Of a DNA stretch of 27,678 nt, positions 8,055 to 14,107 are shown piece after piece. The translations under genes were made by a program, and so were the position numbers. The notes below the pieces were generated by a model. It was not told the origin of the DNA and ran no database searches. It was given only the letters and a program-made list of their open reading frames with translations. The stretch lies in the NCBI GenBank assembly GCA_002506705.1, contig DAYA01000015.1, positions 1-27,678 on the forward strand. Direction: 5' to 3'. The DNA is from Euryarchaeota archaeon UBA550 (GTDB lineage Archaea; Thermoplasmatota; Poseidoniia; Poseidoniales; Poseidoniaceae). Within the stretch, counting starts at the first letter, position 1. The number at the start of each line of letters is the position of its first letter.

Positions 8055-8369
8055 ATGAGCATAATTAATTGGATTATGGAAAAACTAACCGGAGGTGGTG
8101 GCGTTCCAGCCGGAGCAACACCTGAAGAACAAATGATTTACAGGAACATACAGGCAATAGGACTGCATCATTTCCCCGATGATGAGGGCGCAAAATGGAA
8201 TATTGACTCCATAAATTATGAGAATGGAATGTATGTTGTTGACACATCGCCTGTTCCTCACGTAGGATACGAGAAAATCAGATTCTACATGCGCAACACT
8301 TCAGTTGATGGCGTTGCAAGCGCTGATTGCTGGGAAAACGGCGAATGGAGCGGCCTATTCAGTTCATGA
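8055..8369 (+). CDS. Conserved-looking small protein, unknown function
   Basis: This 104-residue, probably soluble protein begins with a short amphipathic stretch (MSIINWIMEKL). A Gly-rich turn and a compact alpha/beta-looking remainder follow (GAKWNIDSINYENGMYVVDTS, KIRFYMRNT). Codon periodicity and an unambiguous ATG argue that it is real. No catalytic motif is visible and I do not recognise the family. Its stop (TGA, 8367-8369) directly abuts the stop of the convergent ctaB gene with no spacer, so the two transcripts must overlap or terminate within each other. The 150-bp region upstream is AT-rich and holds only a weak TATA-like candidate around 8024-8031. Confidence 0.6.
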   Translation: MSIINWIMEKLTGGGGVPAGATPEEQMIYRNIQAIGLHHFPDDEGAKWNIDSINYENGMYVVDTSPVPHVGYEKIRFYMRNTSVDGVASADCWENGEWSGLFSS

Positions 8370-9449
8370 TTACTCTGCATTCAGAACCTTTCGATTCTTT
8401 CCTGCTGAATCCTTCCAACCTATAGCAAGGGCGTTTATTATAGGCACAGCAAGGATGAATGCGCCTGCGAAGTACCAGACATATTCACTGGGTACTGCGA
8501 CGATGTAAACGAATGCGATAAACATCCATGCTAGGTATCCCAAGGACCGCATGAAAGAAGCAAATGCTAGTGGCATTCTACCATTTGAATCAAGTTCCTC
8601 ATTCGGGTCGATTCGCCAAACTGAAATCGAATACCAAAATGTGAGAAAACCTGCGATAAATGCCCATGCTAGAGGCAAACCTGAACCAGGCCAAAAACAA
8701 GGAACAGAGCCAATTAAGAATAACAAAATGCAGTAGATCTTTGACTCGTTTAGAGTCCTCTCTGGTCCTTTGACATCCGGCATCATTGGCACTCCAACTT
8801 TACCGTACTCCCCACTTCTGTAGAGAGCTAGTGCCCAGAAATGAGGTGGTGTCCAAGCAAAAATCAGGAAAAAAAGCATCCAAGGCACGGGGGAGCCCAG
8901 GTCAAAGGGATTCAGGTTTGAAGGGATTGTACTCGATGAAGCGACAATCCATCCAATAAGAGGAGGTGTGGAACCTGCTATTCCTCCGATTACGATATTT
9001 TGAGGAGTCCTTCTTTTGAGCCAAATTGTGTAAATGAATACATAGAATAGCACTGAAAATAGCGACCAAAATGCTGCTTTCCAATGGTATGGAATGAATA
9101 TTGCACTTCCAACTAGTGCGATTATTATCCCGAACACAAGTGCATGATTTGGAGAAATCCAACCGTTTGGTATTGGCCTCGTTCTCGTCCTTGACATACT
9201 AGGGTCGATATCTCTGTCATAGACCATGTTAATTGCATTCGAGCCACCAGCTGCAAGTGTTCCTCCAACAAGAGTTACAACACAAGCTTCTAGAGTGTCT
9301 AACCAACTCCTATCCCCGCTAATTGAATCACTTCGAACCATCAGATCATGTGCTATTATTGCGCATAACGCCGTAATCTGTAGCAATATTACGACTCTGA
9401 GTTTCATCAGTTGGAGGTATGTTGTCATAATGCCGGGCTTCTCACTCAT
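8370..9449 (-). CDS. ctaB: Protoheme IX farnesyltransferase (heme O synthase)
   Basis: This integral-membrane UbiA-family prenyltransferase attaches a farnesyl group to heme B to give heme O for terminal oxidases. The first prenyl-diphosphate/Mg site is clear: NMVYDRDIDPSMSRTRTRP (N-x-x-x-D-x-x-x-D) in the first third. The second Asp-rich region PMMPDVKG follows the WTPPHFWALA motif that is characteristic of CtaB. About nine membrane helices fit the family, and the length of 359 residues is normal to slightly long. I chose the ATG at 9449: AAGGTG lies 6 nt upstream and the ATG overlaps the ctaA stop by 8 bp, indicating coupling. A GTG at 9458 is also in frame. It acts with CtaA, encoded immediately upstream. 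Confidence 0.95.
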   Translation of the reverse strand: MSEKPGIMTTYLQLMKLRVVILLQITALCAIIAHDLMVRSDSISGDRSWLDTLEACVVTLVGGTLAAGGSNAINMVYDRDIDPSMSRTRTRPIPNGWISPNHALVFGIIIALVGSAIFIPYHWKAAFWSLFSVLFYVFIYTIWLKRRTPQNIVIGGIAGSTPPLIGWIVASSSTIPSNLNPFDLGSPVPWMLFFLIFAWTPPHFWALALYRSGEYGKVGVPMMPDVKGPERTLNESKIYCILLFLIGSVPCFWPGSGLPLAWAFIAGFLTFWYSISVWRIDPNEELDSNGRMPLAFASFMRSLGYLAWMFIAFVYIVAVPSEYVWYFAGAFILAVPIINALAIGWKDSAGKNRKVLNAE

Positions 9450-10488
9450 CCTCGGCACCTTCTTCGCTCATTTGCAAAAGCATCAGTCCAACCGACGCTA
9501 CTAGGAAACTCGCAACCCCAAGGACGAGGTGTAGTAGTGATAATCCCTCCGGGAAATCACCTACTTTAGCCTCAACTACGTACAAGCCGCCCACGAAGAC
9601 ATTGGTTAGCCACAGAGCACACGCACCGTCCAAACATTTGGTGTAAGTTTCATTCACTGCGAACTCTCTTGCCGTTTCTTTGAACTTCATAACTCCCAGA
9701 ATTAGTGCAATACCAACTACTCCTGCACCGATACGGTGAACCATTTGAACAAGCACTCCGCTGTTGTCTAGACTTGGAAGAATATCTCCTTGACACTTTG
9801 GCCAACCGTCTGGGAAGCCGACAGAACAGCCCATGTTTCCAGTTGGTGAAGACGAAACCCATGCTCCGAGAATCAATAACAAGAAAATCGAGGCTGTTAG
9901 GAGTTTGTACCTCTTGAATTCCTTGTCCTTGAACGCCTTTGGTACATTGAATACCTTCCACTTGGCGCCCTCAATTTTTCGCATTGCAAAGAACTGCCAC
10001 AATAGAATGAACACGAAACAGCAAGCCAATCCTAGGTGTAAAGCAACCGACCAGTCTGCGTTATCAAATCTGACTGTCACAGCACCTGCTATCCCTTGTA
10101 TGGTTAGTAGAATACCTGTGAAGAAAGATATCTTCACCAATGAACTTCCATAGAGTTCTTTTCGTTTGAGAATAATCAAGAAATTTGCTAATACAGGGAT
10201 GGCCATTAGGCTTGCTAGAACACGGTGTATCCATTCTATGAATATCTCAAAAGTGGTATACCTCTTTTCTGGACCCCTACTATCATATTCCTCTGTTTCA
10301 TCATACCAAATACCCTGGTCTTCCTCTGAAACATCGAATCCCCAAGTTCCGAAACACTGTGGCCAATCAGGGCAAGACTCGCCAGCATCATAGATGCGGA
10401 TTGTACCACCAACAACGATGATCATCATTGCCATAATCGCAATTGCGAGAGGCAGTGAGGACGGCCGTCGGTACCACTTGGATTCCAT
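9442..10488 (-). CDS. ctaA: Heme A synthase (CtaA/COX15 family)
   Basis: This 348-residue, eight-helix membrane enzyme oxidises the heme O methyl group to give heme A. The internal two-fold repeat is visible. The N-half has GGTIRIYDAGESCPDWPQC with Cys39/Cys45, and the C-half has MGCSVGFPDGWPKC with Cys221/Cys232. These are the extracytoplasmic Cys pairs seen in Bacillus-type CtaA. Heme-ligand histidines are His88 (in EWIHR, with Glu85 three residues before), His151 (HLGLA), His251 (VHRIG) and His320 (LLHLVLG). It is the first gene of a two-gene unit with ctaB and lies divergent to the thioredoxin-fold gene. It implies an A-type heme-copper oxidase elsewhere in the genome. Confidence 0.95.
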   Translation of the reverse strand: MESKWYRRPSSLPLAIAIMAMMIIVVGGTIRIYDAGESCPDWPQCFGTWGFDVSEEDQGIWYDETEEYDSRGPEKRYTTFEIFIEWIHRVLASLMAIPVLANFLIILKRKELYGSSLVKISFFTGILLTIQGIAGAVTVRFDNADWSVALHLGLACCFVFILLWQFFAMRKIEGAKWKVFNVPKAFKDKEFKRYKLLTASIFLLLILGAWVSSSPTGNMGCSVGFPDGWPKCQGDILPSLDNSGVLVQMVHRIGAGVVGIALILGVMKFKETAREFAVNETYTKCLDGACALWLTNVFVGGLYVVEAKVGDFPEGLSLLHLVLGVASFLVASVGLMLLQMSEEGAEDE

Positions 10489-10510
10489 TAATCCGACGGG
10501 GACAAAGGCT

Positions 10511-10522
10511 CCCTTTTAACAA
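10511..10522. promoter_or_regulatory. Shared divergent promoter core between ctaA and thioredoxin-fold gene
   Basis: The only AT-rich core in the 56-bp divergent spacer is CCCTTTTAACAA. It reads CTTTTAAC on the plus strand and GTTAAAAG on the minus strand, so it can act as a box A both ways. Its centre is about 29 nt from the plus-strand ATG (10545) and about 28 nt from the ctaA ATG (10488), the right distance for two near-leaderless transcripts. Confidence 0.45.
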
Positions 10523-10544
10523 ACTGTACTTCTTGCGTGACAAT

Positions 10545-11384
10545 ATGAGAGCAGCCCTCCTAGCCGGCTTGTTTGCAAGTCTCATGCTTTTACCCGGTTT
10601 AGCAAGCTCTCACGGAATACAAGGAGCACATTCAGAAGGATATGTCGCAGATGTTGTCGTTATCGATTTGAACTGTGAAGAAAATCAGACTTGTGTTTCT
10701 AGACCAAGTCACATTGTGGAATATTTTGGAGCAGATTGGTGTGATGAATGTCCTAAGGTGGAAGAACAACTGAGAAACATGACCGATGATACTGTAATCA
10801 CCGTAAGCCACAGGCCGTCTACAAGCGACGATTTTTGGCTACAGGAATCTAAAGACAGGTTCCTCGAAGTTTACGGTTTGTGGGGCTATCCTTCCGTCGC
10901 TGTTGATGGACACTACATCCTTGCAGGACCAACACAGGCAAGGGAGTTGGACACTCTGATTTCGGATTATGATTCAAATTATTCAGGAATTACAAACGTG
11001 AGTTTGACTGGAGATAACATCTCAATCGGCGGTAACTTCACCAACATGACTGTTGATATTTGGACGATAAGTGCAAACCAAAGTAAAACAAATCTGGTAA
11101 CTAACCACACGAATTACTCCTCCACTCAGACCGTTGACATAGAGGGTGATTTACTGGTCATTGTCCTGTCAAAACCGGGCTACATAGCGCTTGCTTCAGG
11201 CTCTTCAATGCCTGCCAATGATTACATCCCAGACGGTGGCATTGACAGTATTGGAACAGAAGGCGATGCCATTAGCGGAACTACGATTGTTATCATCACT
11301 CTACTATTGATGATGATATCCCTACCTGCAACATACCAATTATTCCAAGTCATGCGGAGTACTCCGCAATATGAAGAGGAATAA
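10545..11384 (+). CDS. Secreted, membrane-anchored thioredoxin-fold protein
   Basis: This 279-residue protein has an N-terminal signal peptide (LLAGLFASLMLLPGLASS) and a thioredoxin-like domain with redox motif WCDEC (Cys66, Cys69) in the context VEYFGADWC. A plausible cis-Pro lies in GYPSVAVDG (Pro116). A Thr/Asn-rich domain with many sequons follows. A C-terminal membrane helix (about 247-266) leaves a short cytoplasmic tail. The redox domain would sit outside the membrane. I chose the ATG at 10545 because it begins the signal peptide and matches the box A spacing. The longer open frame from 10443 would run into ctaA on the other strand. Its position divergent to ctaA-ctaB suggests, as inference, a role in thiol or copper-site chemistry of oxidase assembly, perhaps keeping the CtaA or CuA cysteines reduced. 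Confidence 0.8.
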   Translation: MRAALLAGLFASLMLLPGLASSHGIQGAHSEGYVADVVVIDLNCEENQTCVSRPSHIVEYFGADWCDECPKVEEQLRNMTDDTVITVSHRPSTSDDFWLQESKDRFLEVYGLWGYPSVAVDGHYILAGPTQARELDTLISDYDSNYSGITNVSLTGDNISIGGNFTNMTVDIWTISANQSKTNLVTNHTNYSSTQTVDIEGDLLVIVLSKPGYIALASGSSMPANDYIPDGGIDSIGTEGDAISGTTIVIITLLLMMISLPATYQLFQVMRSTPQYEEE

Positions 11385-11451
11385 GAATCCCGCTTGATGC
11401 GCAGGGTTCAAGAATGAGACGATGGTCGCAAACTTCGCACGACATGTGCAT

Positions 11452-11457
11452 GAGGTG
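11452..11457 (+). promoter_or_regulatory. Ribosome binding site deciding the rpo6 start
   Basis: GAGGTG lies 6 nt before the ATG at 11464. It supports that start over the in-frame ATG at 11422, whose extra 14 residues do not match Rpo6. Confidence 0.6.
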
Positions 11458-11463
11458 TCAATT

Positions 11464-11718
11464 ATGGTCAAACCAAAGAACCCCCACACCCGCTTTGAAA
11501 GAGCAAGAATCATCGGTGCACGTGCCCTACAGATTGGAATGGGTGCGCCACTAAACGCTCCTGAAGACGTTCTACGTGAAGCGTTCAAGGAAGAATTAGT
11601 TTCACTTTATGGACTTGAAGAAGCATCTGTTCGCTTCGTTCTAGATCCTCTAAAGATTGCAATGTATGAGTACGATAACGAGCTCATCCCAATCGACACC
11701 GACCCACACGATGAGTGA
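11464..11718 (+). CDS. rpo6: DNA-directed RNA polymerase subunit Rpo6 (RpoK)
   Basis: This is the archaeal homologue of eukaryotic RPB6 and bacterial omega, which helps assemble the largest polymerase subunit. The diagnostic segment TRFERARIIGARALQIGMGAP is followed by DPLKIAMYEYDNELIPI, matching the family's 'DP-[IL]-x-IA-x-x-E-[FL]-x-x-G-x-[LI]P[IL]'. The protein is 84 residues; short euryarchaeal forms I recall are nearer 55-60. The extra length is a roughly 20-residue insertion after MGAP (about residues 30-55). The C-terminus is also odd: most family members end in a basic stretch such as ITVRR, whereas this one ends TDPHDE. It is convergent with the tryptophan dioxygenase gene, with a 2-bp gap between stops. 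Confidence 0.9.
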   Translation: MVKPKNPHTRFERARIIGARALQIGMGAPLNAPEDVLREAFKEELVSLYGLEEASVRFVLDPLKIAMYEYDNELIPIDTDPHDE

Positions 11719-11720
11719 AT

Positions 11721-12803
11721 TCAGTTCTCTGCGGCATAGCCGTAGAACTCAGGATTCTTTGGATTAGGGAGTGATTCCCTCTTCACCAGCATTGTTCTTA
11801 CAGCCCATAGGTCTGTAAAAACTCGATATTTCAGAGTCATGTCAAGGTAATCGACACCACTGGAGCCACCTGTACCCATTCTTCTTCCAATCATCCTCTC
11901 AACCATTCTAGCATGGTGAGAGCGGAACAGTATCATTGATTCTTCAAGGTCAACTACTGTATCGATTAGCCTTCTAGGCCAGGACAAAAGAGGTAACTCT
12001 CTGTAAGATTCAATGAATAGGAGCCCTGCCCGTGATGCTGACACTTCACCATCTGGCAATAAGAAAGAGCGGGCACCTTCAATTCCAGATTGGATTCTTG
12101 GACGAACCGTTTCCTCAGTTCCGTGTCCAATCTTTACCATGTGTGAGATAACTGACTCACCATGCTCTTCCATCGATTTTAGGTGACCATTCACAAAGTC
12201 AGTCAAGACGCCTACATCCCCTGAAACACCGTTTACAGGAGTCCTTGCCAACCATTTCCCTAGAACTTCATTTAGAGATGGCAAATTGTCGATTCTTACC
12301 ATTTCTGCCATGACCTCATCACTCAATTTACCTTCTGAATGCAACTTGCGATTGTGGACCATTGGGTCCATACCACCTATTCTTTGTTCAGATTCTAGAC
12401 CCAGCAGCATCTCTAGGGTTCTGAGTTGCCAACTCTCAAATCCTGAGGAAGTACCCAATCTATCTCTGAAGGCTAGGAAGTCTTGAGGTGCTAGAGTTTC
12501 CATCACCTTCCACTGTGCTGCGAGTAGGCGGAATATCTCTGAGCACCTTTCCAAGTGACTCACAATCACTGGAATTTGTTTTTCATCCACTTCTTCTACA
12601 TTCATCAGATCAAGTGCATCTTCTAACTCTCGATTGATTTGCTTGAACCAAAGCTCGAAGGCTTGGTGGGTGATTATGAAATGCATTTCATGATTAGAAG
12701 GAGCGGGACTATGTCCTTCAGGACCTGATTGAAGTTTCAGCAAATCCTCGAGTTGGAGATAGTTGCCGTAGGTCATTCTACTACCCGGAGAACCTTCGCT
12801 CAT
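11721..12803 (-). CDS. kynA: Tryptophan 2,3-dioxygenase
   Basis: This heme enzyme opens the indole ring of L-tryptophan with O2 to give N-formylkynurenine, the first step of the kynurenine pathway. Family motifs run in order: MTYGNYLQLEDLL at the N-terminus; HEMHFIITHQAFELWFKQ with the distal His46; and near the C-terminus HHARMVERMIGRRMGTGGSSG, which holds the proximal heme His (one of the two adjacent His) and the substrate-binding GTGGSSG loop, followed by VDYLDMTLKYRVFTDLW. Length 360 is slightly above many bacterial forms. No other kynurenine-pathway gene is in the window. The family is mostly bacterial and eukaryotic, so acquisition by an archaeal lineage is plausible. It is divergent from purP across 137 bp. 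Confidence 0.95.
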   Translation of the reverse strand: MSEGSPGSRMTYGNYLQLEDLLKLQSGPEGHSPAPSNHEMHFIITHQAFELWFKQINRELEDALDLMNVEEVDEKQIPVIVSHLERCSEIFRLLAAQWKVMETLAPQDFLAFRDRLGTSSGFESWQLRTLEMLLGLESEQRIGGMDPMVHNRKLHSEGKLSDEVMAEMVRIDNLPSLNEVLGKWLARTPVNGVSGDVGVLTDFVNGHLKSMEEHGESVISHMVKIGHGTEETVRPRIQSGIEGARSFLLPDGEVSASRAGLLFIESYRELPLLSWPRRLIDTVVDLEESMILFRSHHARMVERMIGRRMGTGGSSGVDYLDMTLKYRVFTDLWAVRTMLVKRESLPNPKNPEFYGYAAEN

Positions 12804-12911
12804 GAAGTATGCACTGAGGGTAGGGCTTGAAACCTTGACGGAGGAAATTCAGCCTCGTTTGCTATTCTTACATCACAGAATATACCAAGAAAAGATTCTA
12901 TTTGCGTAATG

Positions 12912-12919
12912 GATATTAA
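12912..12919 (+). promoter_or_regulatory. Box A for purP
   Basis: GATATTAA is centred about 25 nt before the purP ATG (12941), consistent with a leaderless transcript. I see no equally good element on the opposite strand for the dioxygenase gene in the same spacer. Confidence 0.45.
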
Positions 12920-12940
12920 CAAGACACAGAAGCGTTCGAC

Positions 12941-14053
12941 ATGGGCGTAGATATAGGACAACTGCGAAATTGGCTGGAATCCTATGACCCAGAAAACATC
13001 ACAATCGGTGTTGTTGCTTCTCACTCATCGCTTCAAATCCTTCATGGAGCACGTATGGAAGGCTTCAGAACTCTAGGAATTGCTGTCGGAGAGAATCGCC
13101 GACGATTCTACAAAGCATTCCCAGGAGCAGACCCGGACGAGTGGTTAATGCTAGACAATTACCGAGAGATGCTAGACCATGCTGAATGGTTTAGAGAAAA
13201 CAATGTCATAATCGTGCCACACGGTTCTCTTGTGGAATACCTAGGAAGTACGAATTTCAAGAGTCTGGAAGTTCCAACCTTTGGAAACAGAGGAATTCTA
13301 CACTGGGAAAGCAGCAGAGAAAGACAGAGACAATGGCTTGAGCAAGGAGGTTGCTCTATGCCTAAGGTAATCGATGACCCTCACGAAATCGACGGCCCTG
13401 TAATCGTAAAGTATGCAGGAGCAAAGGGTGGAGAAGGATACTTCATCGCCAGAGACTACCGTGACTTCAGAAGAAACGTCAAGTTGGAAGAGGAATACAC
13501 AATCCAAGAGTATGTTCTAGGCTGCAGATACTACCTGCACTTCTTCTTCGACCCGACGGCAACAGATGGATTCCAAGTACAAGGCAGAGGCTCAAACGCT
13601 GGTAAGAACCTAGGCAGACTCGAATTGATGAGCATGGATAGAAGAGACGAGTCAAACGTCGATGAGTTCTACAAATTGGGTAGCCTAAGGGACCTGCGTG
13701 AAATGAGCTTAGAGCCTTCATTCGTAGTAACAGGTAACCAACCGGTTGTCATCAGAGAAAGCCTACTACCAAGAGCATTTGAGATGGCTGAAGGAACTGT
13801 AGCAGCATCTTTCGAACTTGAGGAAGGCTCTCGTGGAATGATTGGCTCATTCTGCTTGGAGACAATCGTAACTGACAAATTAGAATTCAGAGTGTTTGAA
13901 ATCAGTGCAAGAATCGTAGCAGGCTCAAACCCATTCGTCGGTGGCTCACCATACAGCGACATCAATGAAGCATTCATGTCAACCGGCAGAAGAATCGCTC
14001 GCTCAATCAAGAAGGCAATCGAGGATGACTGCCTTGAGCAAATCCTCTCTTGA
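12941..14053 (+). CDS. purP: Formate-dependent FAICAR synthetase PurP
   Basis: This is the archaeal ATP-grasp enzyme 5-formaminoimidazole-4-carboxamide ribonucleotide synthetase. It formylates AICAR using formate and ATP in purine synthesis, replacing the folate-dependent PurH step. At 370 residues the length is as expected. Recognisable segments are IGVVASHSSLQILHGARMEGF (AICAR-binding N-terminal domain), VPHGSLVEYLG, PTFGNRGILHWE, the ATP-grasp strands VIVKYAGAKGGEGYF and YTIQEYVLG, and the C-terminal FEISARIVAGSNPFVGGSPYS, which is very characteristic of PurP. It is monocistronic here: the dioxygenase gene is divergent upstream and the DUF2135-like gene convergent downstream with a 54-bp spacer. 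Confidence 0.95.
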   Translation: MGVDIGQLRNWLESYDPENITIGVVASHSSLQILHGARMEGFRTLGIAVGENRRRFYKAFPGADPDEWLMLDNYREMLDHAEWFRENNVIIVPHGSLVEYLGSTNFKSLEVPTFGNRGILHWESSRERQRQWLEQGGCSMPKVIDDPHEIDGPVIVKYAGAKGGEGYFIARDYRDFRRNVKLEEEYTIQEYVLGCRYYLHFFFDPTATDGFQVQGRGSNAGKNLGRLELMSMDRRDESNVDEFYKLGSLRDLREMSLEPSFVVTGNQPVVIRESLLPRAFEMAEGTVAASFELEEGSRGMIGSFCLETIVTDKLEFRVFEISARIVAGSNPFVGGSPYSDINEAFMSTGRRIARSIKKAIEDDCLEQILS

Positions 14054-14107
14054 TTGAATCACATCAGTAGTTTCTAGAGCACTGAATTCCTGACCTGAAT
14101 CCGAGAA

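Noticed and set aside
10443..10544. 34-residue N-terminal extension of the thioredoxin-fold gene
   Set aside because: It would overlap the ctaA start antisense and put the signal peptide internal. The ATG at 10545 fits both the signal peptide and the promoter spacing.
11422..11463. 14-residue upstream extension of rpo6
   Set aside because: GAGGTG lies just before ATG 11464, and the extension does not match Rpo6.
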